64,000 bases of DNA from Chitiniphilus purpureus (GTDB lineage: Bacteria > Pseudomonadota > Gammaproteobacteria > Burkholderiales > Chitinibacteraceae). A program made the position numbers and the translations under genes. The notes under the pieces were generated by a model, which was given only the letters and a program-made list of their open reading frames with translations, was not told the origin of the DNA and ran no database searches. How positions within the stretch are numbered: position 1 is the stretch's first letter; each line of letters opens with the position of its first letter. Where the stretch lies: contig NZ_CP106753.1 in NCBI RefSeq assembly GCF_025642115.1, positions 2,317,501 through 2,381,500 of the forward strand, in the 5' to 3' direction. Below, piece after piece: positions 40,102-49,044 of this stretch.

Positions 40102-40418
40102 GGGCGCTGGCGCAACGGTGGGCCGCACCGTCCGCCAGCACGCAGGCACAAGCCGCCTTCGGCATTCCGGCCGAGTTGGCCGGGGGATTTGACGAGCGCG
40201 TCTACCCGGAAAACTGGCTGCCGCTGCAGGTGTTCCTGGTGCTGCAAACGCAGTGGCGCTGCTGCCCCGCCGGCCCGGTCGGGCTCGATTACGGGGCCCT
40301 GCCGCTGGCGCTGGCGCAATGTGACGTACCAGAGGACCAGCGCAAGGACGTGTTCGCGGCGCTGCAGATCATCGAGCTGGCGGCGCTGGATGCGCTGCGT
40401 AGCCAAAAGGACCACTGA
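39793..40418 (+). CDS. Tail assembly chaperone GT, made by -1 frameshift
   Basis: The slippery heptamer A AAA AAC lies at 40092-40098, in the G reading frame and just before its stop. A -1 slip there joins G to the open downstream frame, adding about 107 residues (LRALAQRWAAPSASTQAQAA, then ENWLPLQVFLVLQTQWRCC) and ending at 40416-40418. The T frame has no good start of its own. The tape measure gene begins in its stop codon (TGATG). This is the lambda G/GT arrangement. Confidence 0.88.
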
Positions 40419-42946
40419 TGACGCAACCTGAAATCGTCCTACGCCTGCACGTCGACGCCCAGCCTGTGCAGCAGGGCGTCGCCCAGGCGCGGCGCGCGGT
40501 CGAATCGTTGGGTACCACCAATGGGCCGCGCACGCTGGCCAGCCAGGCGCGTGCAGCGCGCGAGGAAATGGACGGGCTGTCGGTCAGCGCCGCGCAGTAT
40601 CAGGCCGCGATGCGCGGCCTGCCGGCGCAGATGACCGACATCGTGACCTCCCTGGCCAGCGGCCAGCAGCCCTTGACCGTGATGCTGCAGCAGGGTGGCC
40701 AGCTCAAGGACATGTTCGGCGGCACCGGCAACGCGGTCCGTGCCTTGGGCGGGTATCTGCGTGGGTTGCTCAACCCCTATACGGTGGCGATCGGGGCAAT
40801 CGCCGGCCTCACCCTGGCGTATCAGTCCGGCCGCAATGAAATGGCTGGGTACCAACGCGCCCTGCTGATGACCGGCAATGCTGCCGGCGTCACCGGCAAT
40901 CAGCTCGCGGACATGGCGCGTGCCATGGATGAGAACGGCGACACCACCCAGGCCAACGCCAGCAAAGTGCTGACCGCCCTGGCGCAGACCGGCAAAGTCC
41001 AGGGCGACCTGCTGCAACGGGCCGCGCAGGCCGCCATGGATCTGGAGCGCTATGGCGGCGTCGCGGTGGAGCAGACCGTCGACGCCTTTGCCGACCTCGG
41101 CCGCGAGCCGGTCGCGGCGTCCGAGCGACTCAACAGCAGCATGCGCTACCTCACTGCGAGCGTGTATGAGCAGATCGTGGCGCTCGACAACGCCGGCCGC
41201 AGTACCGAGGCCGCCAAGCTGGCACAGGAGGCCTACGCCAACGCGCTGAGTGAGCGGGCTGGTGAAATGGCGCAGAACCTGGGCTGGCTTGAGCGTGGCT
41301 GGAACGCCGTCAAGAGCGCGACGGCCGAGGCCATCGATGCGATGAAGGACGTCGGGCGCGCGGAAACCACGCTTGAGAGGTTGCAGAGCAAACAGCAGGA
41401 GATTCTGCGGACGCAGGCGTCGATCGCACGGGCGGCCAACGCTGGCGGCGCCTACGGCGACCAGCAACGCGCCGTGGCAGGGCAACTGCAACAGAGTTTG
41501 CAGGCGCTGCGCACCGAGGAGGCCGCGCTGCAGGAGCAAATGCGGCTGGAAGGGCGGTCACTGGCGCTGAAGCAACAGGCTCAGGATCAAGAGCAAGCCA
41601 AGGTCAAGTGGCTGCAGGAGGGCAACCGCTATCTGTCCGAGCAGGAGCGCTACCAGCAGGCGATCAACCAGCAGCGCGAGCTGGGGCGCAAGGCGGGACT
41701 GTCCGAAGCGGAGATCGCGGAGCGCGTGGCCAAGATCCCGGCGCCGAAGGCGCTGGCTGGCGAGGCCAAGAAGTTTGCAGACGCATTGCGGCGTGCCAAC
41801 GATGAAATCGCCAAGATGGAACGCGCCCAGCTGCCAGACACCACGCGGCGCTTCGAGGATGGCCGGGCTCGTGCCGAGGAAATGGCGCGTGCAGTCGCGC
41901 CTGGACAGCGCGACGACGTCATTCGCCGATACATGGATGCGTTGTCGGAAATGGTGGCGGCTGAAGAAGCTGCAGCAGAATCCGACGCCTATTCGCGTGC
42001 CATCACCGCGCGCAATGAGCAGTACAAGACAATGCGCGAAGAGGTCGAAGCCCTCGAACGCCAGGTCGCTCAATTCGGACTGGCACGCAGCGAACTGGAG
42101 CGCCTGACGTTGGCGCGCCAGGAATCCGAATTGGCGGACCTGCAATTCGCACAGGCCAGCGACCAGAGCAATGCCGCCCTGGCAGACCAGATCGCCCTGC
42201 TCAAGCAGCGGATCGCCCTGCAACAGCGCAAGGTGGTCGCCGCGGACGAGCTGGAACTCAAGGACGGATTGCAAAAAGCCGAGGCCGAGGCCGACCGTGT
42301 GTTCGAGCGGGTGCGCAACGAATCGAAAACCACGGCGCAGAACCTCAACCGCACGCTGGCCAATGGGGTCATCGACGCCTTCAAACAGGGCGAAAACGCC
42401 GGCGAACGGCTGATGAACGCGTTGGAATCGATGTTCCTGGACCTGACGCTGCGGCCCACCCTGGAAATGGTGATGGCCCCGGTCTCACAGTCGATCCTGG
42501 ATCTGTTGGGCACAGGCCTCAAGGGCGTGCTCGGCGGATCGAGCGCCCCTGCTGCGGTTGACCCCGGCGGGATTTTCCCCTGGTTTGGTGGCGGCCGCGC
42601 CGCAGGCGGCCCGGTGCAGCGCGGCCGCATGTACGAGGTCAACGAGCAGGCACCGGAGTTGCTCGCCTACGGCGGCCGCACCTTCCTGATGATGGGCGCG
42701 CAGGACGGGGATGTCATTCCAGCGAGCCGCGTGGCGCAGCCGCCGATGGCTGGGCAGGGCGCCGCGGGTGGCGGTGGCGAGTCGCCGGTCATGCTGAATG
42801 TCAGCCTGGATGCGCGCGGGGCCGACGCTGGCGCCGTAGCGCGCCTGGAGGCGGCCATGCAGACGCTGACCCAGAACATCAAGCCGCTGGCGCTGCAGGC
42901 GGTGCGCGAGGCGCAGCTGCGCTCGCGCGTGACACCGAGCTTCTGA
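40418..42946 (+). CDS. Tail tape measure protein
   Basis: This 842-aa protein sets tail length and is probably injected with DNA. The N-terminal TMP domain has YQAAMRGLPAQMTDIVTSLA, GQQPLTVMLQQGGQLKDMFG and ALLMTGNAAGVTGNQLAD. A hydrophobic segment (TVAIGAIAGLTLAY, about 125-138) may insert into the membrane. Long coiled coils follow (about 340-640), then the lambda H-type C-terminus (LANGVIDAFKQGENAGERLM). Length would predict a tail of roughly 120-130 nm if the usual ratio holds. Confidence 0.93.
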   Translation: MTQPEIVLRLHVDAQPVQQGVAQARRAVESLGTTNGPRTLASQARAAREEMDGLSVSAAQYQAAMRGLPAQMTDIVTSLASGQQPLTVMLQQGGQLKDMFGGTGNAVRALGGYLRGLLNPYTVAIGAIAGLTLAYQSGRNEMAGYQRALLMTGNAAGVTGNQLADMARAMDENGDTTQANASKVLTALAQTGKVQGDLLQRAAQAAMDLERYGGVAVEQTVDAFADLGREPVAASERLNSSMRYLTASVYEQIVALDNAGRSTEAAKLAQEAYANALSERAGEMAQNLGWLERGWNAVKSATAEAIDAMKDVGRAETTLERLQSKQQEILRTQASIARAANAGGAYGDQQRAVAGQLQQSLQALRTEEAALQEQMRLEGRSLALKQQAQDQEQAKVKWLQEGNRYLSEQERYQQAINQQRELGRKAGLSEAEIAERVAKIPAPKALAGEAKKFADALRRANDEIAKMERAQLPDTTRRFEDGRARAEEMARAVAPGQRDDVIRRYMDALSEMVAAEEAAAESDAYSRAITARNEQYKTMREEVEALERQVAQFGLARSELERLTLARQESELADLQFAQASDQSNAALADQIALLKQRIALQQRKVVAADELELKDGLQKAEAEADRVFERVRNESKTTAQNLNRTLANGVIDAFKQGENAGERLMNALESMFLDLTLRPTLEMVMAPVSQSILDLLGTGLKGVLGGSSAPAAVDPGGIFPWFGGGRAAGGPVQRGRMYEVNEQAPELLAYGGRTFLMMGAQDGDVIPASRVAQPPMAGQGAAGGGGESPVMLNVSLDARGADAGAVARLEAAMQTLTQNIKPLALQAVREAQLRSRVTPSF

Positions 42947-42948
42947 CC

Positions 42949-43539
42949 ATGCCGACCTTCCCGTCCCGCCCGGCACCGACTGCCCTTGCGTTGCGCCTGG
43001 TCCAGCCACGGTTCGAATCCCGCACCCACAGCGGCAAGCGTCAAGTGCGGCTGTTCGGCACGGGGCGCTTGGTGATGGAGGCCACCTGGGCCGGTATGGC
43101 GACGCGGGATGTGTCGCCGTTGTGGGCGTTCGCGGCGGCCGCAATCACCGGCGGCTGGACGTTCGAGCTGGTGCCGGAGCAATGGGGCTACCCCATCCCG
43201 GCCGCAGTGCCAGCCACGGCATTGGCATCGGCTGGCGCCGCGCAGGGGGCCACTGCAATCCAGCTGACGGGGCTGCCCGATGGCCCCTTGTTCATTGGCG
43301 GCGAGCCGGTGCGTTTCGGTGCCGACCGCAAAACCTATCTGGTCGCTGCGCCAGTGGTCGCCGTCGATGGCGCCGCCACCCTCACCGTGGCCCCGCCGCT
43401 GGTCCGGGCGGTGCCGGCCGGTTCGTTGGCCCACCTGCGCAACGTTGCGCTGACGGTGTTCGTCCCGGACGAAGAGGTGGCGCAGTCGGTGTCGACGGTG
43501 CTGCATACCCTGACCCTGAAATTCGAGGAATCCCTATGA
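42949..43539 (+). CDS. Minor tail protein
   Basis: This 196-aa beta-rich protein follows the tape measure gene. It begins with a Pro-rich N-terminus, then VRLFGTGRLVMEATWAGMAT, a LTGLPDGPLFIGGEPVRFGA segment and a C-terminal VLHTLTLKFEESL. Position matches the distal-tail or minor tail proteins that start the tail tip. No precise family named. Confidence 0.7.
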   Translation: MPTFPSRPAPTALALRLVQPRFESRTHSGKRQVRLFGTGRLVMEATWAGMATRDVSPLWAFAAAAITGGWTFELVPEQWGYPIPAAVPATALASAGAAQGATAIQLTGLPDGPLFIGGEPVRFGADRKTYLVAAPVVAVDGAATLTVAPPLVRAVPAGSLAHLRNVALTVFVPDEEVAQSVSTVLHTLTLKFEESL

Positions 43540-44096
43540 CCCGTGTAATTGACCCGGGCACCGCCGCGATGCTGCAGGCGCCTGTGCAGCGCATGCTGCA
43601 CCTGTACGAGTTGTATCTGGATGGGTACACCGTGACGTTGACCGACGATATCGAGGCGGTCGACTGGGCCGGTACCACCTACGCCGCCAGCGGCCATGCG
43701 CTGAACTTCGAGCTGGACGGGGAGACCAGCGATCTGGCCATCCATGGGTGCCGGGTGCAGCTGTCCGGTGTCGAGCCGAGCATCATGGCCGTCGCCCGCC
43801 AATACGATTTTCTCGGGCGCCGGCTGGTGTTGTATCGCGCGTACCGCGATGCCGCAGGAGAGCTCACCGAGCCCCTGCAGCTGTTCGACGGGCGCTGCGA
43901 CGGGCCCCTGATCGAGGAGGATCCCGACGCCGGCAGCAGTGTCATCACGATTTCCGCCAGCAACCGCTTCGTCGATTTCGAGCGCGTGCGCGGCCGCATG
44001 ACCAATCACGAGGACGCCCAGGCGCATTTCCCGGGGGACCGCGGGTTCGAGTACGTACCGTTTCTGGATCGTGAGCTGCAGTGGGGTGGGCTGTGA
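43536..44096 (+). CDS. DUF2163-like tail tip protein
   Basis: This 186-aa protein resembles the N-terminal DUF2163 domain: MLHLYELYLDGYTVTLTDDI, WAGTTYAASGHALNF, SDLAIHGCRVQLSGVEPSIM and DPDAGSSVITISASNRFVDF. These proteins form part of the baseplate hub. It overlaps both neighbours by 4 bases. Confidence 0.75.
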   Translation: MTRVIDPGTAAMLQAPVQRMLHLYELYLDGYTVTLTDDIEAVDWAGTTYAASGHALNFELDGETSDLAIHGCRVQLSGVEPSIMAVARQYDFLGRRLVLYRAYRDAAGELTEPLQLFDGRCDGPLIEEDPDAGSSVITISASNRFVDFERVRGRMTNHEDAQAHFPGDRGFEYVPFLDRELQWGGL

Positions 44097-44518
44097 ACCG
44101 GCACTTTGTGGCCGAGCTGGCCAACTTCGCAGCTGCAGAGCGGGGCCGGCCCTACCAGTTCCCGGACACGGTCTGCCTGGCGCTCGCCCTGCGTGGCCTG
44201 GATCACGCGCAAGGTGGTGATCTGTTCGCGCGCCATGCCAAGCACTTCAAGAGCCCGGCCGCAATGCGGCGGTTCTTGGGCCGCGGCAATCCGCTGGACC
44301 GGGTGTTCGCGCGCGCGGCGGAATGCGGGCTGGTCGAGGTCGATCCGCGTTATTTCCAGCCGGGGGATATCCTGTTTGCCGGCACGCCGCCCTTCGGGGT
44401 GGGGGCCGCGCTCGTGATTTCGGGCCGTGCGCTGTCCAGCCATCCCGATAGCGGGGTGCAGTTGCTGCAGGTGGCTGACCACCAAGCCGTCCGCGCGTTG
44501 CGGCTGCAAAGGGGGTAG
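44093..44518 (+). CDS. DUF6950-like (NlpC/P60-related) tail protein
   Basis: This 141-aa product starts at a GTG overlapping the preceding stop (GTGA). It occupies the position of the NlpC/P60 peptidase (lambda K) in the tail cluster, and its C-terminal FQPGDILFAGTPPFGVGAAL and VADHQAVRALRL fit that family. The usual catalytic Cys-His pair is not clear: the early Cys in FPDTVCLALAL is a candidate. It may be a degenerate or structural form. Confidence 0.65.
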   Translation: MNRHFVAELANFAAAERGRPYQFPDTVCLALALRGLDHAQGGDLFARHAKHFKSPAAMRRFLGRGNPLDRVFARAAECGLVEVDPRYFQPGDILFAGTPPFGVGAALVISGRALSSHPDSGVQLLQVADHQAVRALRLQRG

Positions 44519-44521
44519 TGG

Positions 44522-47500
44522 ATGCCTGCACTTGCCATTGGCGCCGGCCTTGCCAGCATTGCCGGTCAAACCGTCCTCGCCACCGCCCTCACGATTGCCG
44601 GCGTTGGCCACGGCCTGTATCAGGCGCAGCGGCAGCGCCGCAAGGCGCGTCGCGCTGCTGAGCAGGCCCGTCGCGAGCAGAATCTCAAGGTGGTGCAGGG
44701 CGGCAACACCATCTACCTGCCGCTCGCCTATGGCGAGGTGCGCATGGGCGGTGCCCTGGTGTTCCAGGACGTCAGCGATGACAAGCAGCACCTGCATCTG
44801 GTGATCGCGCATTGCGAGGGGCCGGTGGCCGGCTACACGCCGATGCTGTATCTGGACGGCGTGGCCTATACCGACGAGCGTTTCGGCTCACGGCGTACCG
44901 AAATGGTCCAGGACGGCACCGTGCCCGTACAGCGGCCGGGCGGCATCGTCACCGAGGAGCCGCGCTGGGTTGCGCGCGAGGTGATCGACAGCGCCGTGCA
45001 TTGGGAGTTTTTCCGCGGCACCGACGATCAGGTCGCATGCCAGACGCTGATCAACGCGCTTCCCGCCAAATGGACGCCGAATCATCGTCTGCGCGGCGTG
45101 TGCTACAGCTACGTGCGGCTGAAGTGGGACCCTGACAAATGGCGCGCCGTGCCGCCAGTCACCGTGCAGTTCCAGGCCAAAACGGCATGGGACCCGCGCG
45201 CAGGGCAGATGGTCTACACAGGTAACCCCGCCGTGATGTTGCGCGACTATCTGCTGTCGCCACGCTACGGGCGCGGGCTGGCGCCATCCGATCTGGATGA
45301 GGCGTCGTTCATCGCGGCGGCGAATTATTGCGATCAGTTGCTCGAACTCAGCCCAGCGCAATGGGAGCCGCGCTATGCCCTGACCGGGGTGCTGGATACC
45401 GGCAAGCCCTGCCTGGACAACGTCGCCGAGCTGCTCGAACACATGCGCGGCAATCTGCTCTACGTAGACGGCCGGTACGTGCTGCAGGTGGATCAGCCAG
45501 ATGCGCCGGTGATGCATTTCTCGCCGGACAACCTGGTGGGGCCGTGGTCTACCAAATTCCCGGACCGGCGGAACCGGTACAACCGGATCCAGGCACGCTA
45601 CACCAGCCCCCAGGCCAACTGGGAGGAAACTGCGCTTATCGTCGATCGCGCCGACTACCGTACGCTGGACGGTGGCGTGCTGCTGGAAGCCACCGAGGAA
45701 TATACCCTCGCCGGCGACGAACGCCGTGCCCGATACCTGGCCGAGCGCGCCCTGCGCGCCAGCCGCATCGGTATGGTGGTGGATTTTGTGGCCCTGCCGG
45801 TGGCGCACGCTGTAGTGCCAGGGGACGTCATTTCGCTGACGCATCCCAGCGCAGACTATGTCAACGCCCGGTTCCGCGTCTCCTCCCTGGCGCCGCGTGC
45901 CAACGGCGATGTGGCCATCACCGCCTACGCCTACGACGACGGTCTCTACGCCGAAGACCCACTCGCCGCGCCGGTGGTGCCGCCACGCACGTCGCTGCCG
46001 GACCCGTTCAGCCCGTTGCCGCCACCTGCGCAACTGGTGTTGACCAGCGACCTGAGCACGGCTGGCCAGGATACGTTGGGGCAGTTGACCAGCCGTATCC
46101 GGGCGAGCTGGCAGCCGGTGCCTGGTCTGGTTGCCCACTACCGGGTGCAATGGCGTCGTAGCTACGAGCCCGAGTGGCAGACCATGACCACCCAGGACGC
46201 CAGCGCCATGCTTGCTGCCGTCTATGCGGAACCGTTTGTGGTCCGGGTCGCGGCGGTATCCAGCCTGGGGCGCACGGGCGAATGGGCGGTGGCGTACATC
46301 AACGGCGGTGGCCTGGAGCAGCAGTTGGCCGTCGTGACCGGCGTCCAGGCCGAGGTGGGCACGATGGATTTCACCTGGCGCTGGGATGCTCACCCGGTGG
46401 CCGGCAGTTACGACATCGAAATCTACGCCGGCGCCGTCCGCCGTCGCCGAGATCGGGTCAGCGGGCCGCAATACGTCTACGGCTATGCCCTCAACGTCAC
46501 CGACGGGTTGGTGCGGCAGCTGACCATCCGCATCCGGGCGCGCAGCCCGGACGGCCGCGAATCGCCGTGGGTGGAGGATACGGCAATCAACGATCCCCCC
46601 GGGCTCCCCGGGGTGCTGCTGCAGGCCTCGGTGTTTGCCCTGACCCTGCAACTGACGCCACCCAGCGCCAGCGACCTGGCCGGCTACATGGTATGGGCCA
46701 GCCGTACCAGCGGGTTTGCCGTCGGCAGCAACACCCTGGTCTATACCGGCCCCGACACCCAACTGGCGATCGCCTGGGTTGATGGTGCCGCTATCGCATC
46801 GGGTCAAATGTACTACGTGCGCGTGGCGGCCTTCGATGCGTTCGGCACGGCCGATCTCATCGTCAGCGGCGAAATCCCGGTGCAGACCACGGCGCTCACA
46901 GAGGTGCTCAATCAACTGCACGGCCTGGGGCCGGAGGCGTTGACACCGGCGCTGCTGGACCAGGTCAACCAGGTGCCGGTGATCGGGCAGGGGCTGCAGG
47001 ACGCAAAGCAGTCCAGCGATGAGGCAGCGCTGGCAGCGCTCGCGCTGCTCGCCAGGACATCGGATGCGCTGGACGCGTTGCGGCGCGAGAAGATGATTTC
47101 CGATGCAACGATCGACATCGATCCGGATACCGGCCAGATCACGCTCAAAGCGGTGGTGCCCGTCATCGATGATGTGTCAGCACGCGTGCGGACGCTCGAA
47201 ATCGGCATGGACGCCGCCAGCGGCACGATCAGTTTGATCAACACCGACATACAGCAGCAGGGGGGGCGGCTGTCCGCAGCGGAGAGCCTGATCGAGCAGC
47301 TCGCCAATCAACTGTCGCTGAAGGTCACCGCCGCCTACGTGGACGGCCGGCTTGCCGAAACGACGCAGGGCGTCGAGTCGGCCCACGAGACCCTGGCTGG
47401 ATTGAGCGCCGCTCAACTGAGCAGTGTCCTCAATCAGAGCCGCGCACGCGACCTGGTGCGTGCCAACAAGGTCTCGCTGGCCGTCGCTCAGCAGACGTTG

Positions 47501-48694
47501 ACGGCCCAGGCGGATGCACTGCGCGCCGAGGCGGGGCTACGCCTGCAGTTGGCAGCACAGCTGGGCGAAACCGAAGCGGCCATCGCGGAAGAGCAGCTGG
47601 CGCGCGCAACGGCGATTGAAGCGTTGACCAGCAACATCAGCGCCATGTTGGTGCGGGTGGGGCAGGCCGAGGCGGGGCTGGCATCCGAAAGTACCGCGCG
47701 CGCCAACGGTGACAGCGCGTTGAGTCAACAGCTTGCTGCGCTGACCAGCCGCGTGGGCACGTCAGAAGCCCGCATCGTCTCGGAGGAAACGGCCCGGGCG
47801 TCAGGCGACAGTGCCAATGCCGTCGCGATCAATCAGGTTTCGACCACCGTCGCCGGCCACACGGCGTCGATCACCCAACAGGCGCAGAGCATCGATGGGC
47901 TCAGGGCGCAATACGTGCTGCAGGTCAATGCTGCGGGCAAGGTCGCGGGGGTCAAGCTGGCGGCCGGGGCCAGCGGCACTGCGCTGGATGTGCTGGCTGA
48001 TGTGTTTCGGGTGTCGCGCCCGGATGGCTCGGGCGCCAAGGCTGCGTTCACGGTGGGCAGTCTCAACGGCCAGCCCGCGGTCGGGATTTCCGGGGACATG
48101 TACCTGGACGGCGTGCTCTCCGCCCGCGGCCTGTCTGCGCTGTCGGCGAATGTCGGGGTCGTCACCGCTGGGGTGATCCGCAGCAACGACAACGTCACCA
48201 GTCGCTGGGACCTCAACAGTGGCTACGCGGAATTCAACAACATCCGTGTCCGCGGCGATGTGCAGGCCAATTCGCTCAACGGGGTGCCGGTGGAAACGTG
48301 GCACATCCAAGGCCAGGCCGTCAGCGTCGCGGACTATAGCCAGGGAGGCTTCGGCCAGGTGCCGGGTGGCGGCTCGACGGTCGCCGTCCAGCGCGCGATC
48401 TGGATGCCATCCAGCTCGTCGGGGATCGTCGTACTGGCGTCCCTGGCAATGCAAGGGCTGGGCGATGCCACGATCACGATCAGCGTGCGGCACAACGGCG
48501 TGGACGTCGCGAGTCAAAGCGTGAGCGTGAGCGACGCATTTTATTTCTCGTATGCAATTGGCGCCGTGATCACGCCCTGGGCGGGCACCAACAACGTCCA
48601 GATCGTGCTGACCAACCCCACCGTGGGGCCGGGCAGCTGGATTGCGGTCAATCATCAACCGACGAGCATGACGCTGCTGGGAGCCAAGCGATGA
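44522..48694 (+). CDS. Tip attachment protein J-like / host specificity protein
   Basis: This 1390-aa protein is the largest of the prophage and corresponds to lambda gpJ, the tail tip protein that binds the host. It starts with a hydrophobic Ala/Gly-rich segment. Hub-like domains follow (NTIYLPLAYGEVRMGGALVF, GRGLAPSDLDEASFIAAANY), then fibronectin III-like repeats between about 500 and 800, then a long coiled coil (about 830-1120). The beta-rich C-terminus (about 1140-1390) probably holds the receptor-binding part. It overlaps the next gene by 4 bases. Confidence 0.88.
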   Translation: MPALAIGAGLASIAGQTVLATALTIAGVGHGLYQAQRQRRKARRAAEQARREQNLKVVQGGNTIYLPLAYGEVRMGGALVFQDVSDDKQHLHLVIAHCEGPVAGYTPMLYLDGVAYTDERFGSRRTEMVQDGTVPVQRPGGIVTEEPRWVAREVIDSAVHWEFFRGTDDQVACQTLINALPAKWTPNHRLRGVCYSYVRLKWDPDKWRAVPPVTVQFQAKTAWDPRAGQMVYTGNPAVMLRDYLLSPRYGRGLAPSDLDEASFIAAANYCDQLLELSPAQWEPRYALTGVLDTGKPCLDNVAELLEHMRGNLLYVDGRYVLQVDQPDAPVMHFSPDNLVGPWSTKFPDRRNRYNRIQARYTSPQANWEETALIVDRADYRTLDGGVLLEATEEYTLAGDERRARYLAERALRASRIGMVVDFVALPVAHAVVPGDVISLTHPSADYVNARFRVSSLAPRANGDVAITAYAYDDGLYAEDPLAAPVVPPRTSLPDPFSPLPPPAQLVLTSDLSTAGQDTLGQLTSRIRASWQPVPGLVAHYRVQWRRSYEPEWQTMTTQDASAMLAAVYAEPFVVRVAAVSSLGRTGEWAVAYINGGGLEQQLAVVTGVQAEVGTMDFTWRWDAHPVAGSYDIEIYAGAVRRRRDRVSGPQYVYGYALNVTDGLVRQLTIRIRARSPDGRESPWVEDTAINDPPGLPGVLLQASVFALTLQLTPPSASDLAGYMVWASRTSGFAVGSNTLVYTGPDTQLAIAWVDGAAIASGQMYYVRVAAFDAFGTADLIVSGEIPVQTTALTEVLNQLHGLGPEALTPALLDQVNQVPVIGQGLQDAKQSSDEAALAALALLARTSDALDALRREKMISDATIDIDPDTGQITLKAVVPVIDDVSARVRTLEIGMDAASGTISLINTDIQQQGGRLSAAESLIEQLANQLSLKVTAAYVDGRLAETTQGVESAHETLAGLSAAQLSSVLNQSRARDLVRANKVSLAVAQQTLTAQADALRAEAGLRLQLAAQLGETEAAIAEEQLARATAIEALTSNISAMLVRVGQAEAGLASESTARANGDSALSQQLAALTSRVGTSEARIVSEETARASGDSANAVAINQVSTTVAGHTASITQQAQSIDGLRAQYVLQVNAAGKVAGVKLAAGASGTALDVLADVFRVSRPDGSGAKAAFTVGSLNGQPAVGISGDMYLDGVLSARGLSALSANVGVVTAGVIRSNDNVTSRWDLNSGYAEFNNIRVRGDVQANSLNGVPVETWHIQGQAVSVADYSQGGFGQVPGGGSTVAVQRAIWMPSSSSGIVVLASLAMQGLGDATITISVRHNGVDVASQSVSVSDAFYFSYAIGAVITPWAGTNNVQIVLTNPTVGPGSWIAVNHQPTSMTLLGAKR

Positions 48695-49044
48695 ACTACC
48701 TGATCGTGGGCCCCGACGGGGCAATTCGCCGCATGGGCAGGGCCGCGGACCTTAAATCGGTGCGTGACGAAATCCCGCACTACTTCAAGCGCTGCGCGCT
48801 CGTCGAACTGGGAAGCACGCCACTGCCGGTTGGCGCAACGCATTGGGTCGATGGTCAACCCGAGTACCGCATGCAGCCGGACGTGCGGGACTACCGACGC
48901 ATGGCATACCCAGGGATTGGCGACCAGCTCGACGTGATCTGGCGACAACTGGCCGCGTTGCCCCCGGCGCTGCTGCTGCCGGAGACGCAGCAAATGCTTG
49001 ACCGGGTCACGCAGATCAAACAGATGTACCCCAAGGAGGGATAA
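48691..49044 (+). CDS. Small tail-associated protein
   Basis: This 117-aa protein begins MNYLIVGPDGAIRRMGRAAD and has DYRRMAYPGIGDQLDVIWRQ, a segment shared with XkdW-like tail-fibre accessory proteins. It lies between the J-like and fibre genes and may help fibre assembly or form a connector. Confidence 0.65.
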   Translation: MNYLIVGPDGAIRRMGRAADLKSVRDEIPHYFKRCALVELGSTPLPVGATHWVDGQPEYRMQPDVRDYRRMAYPGIGDQLDVIWRQLAALPPALLLPETQQMLDRVTQIKQMYPKEG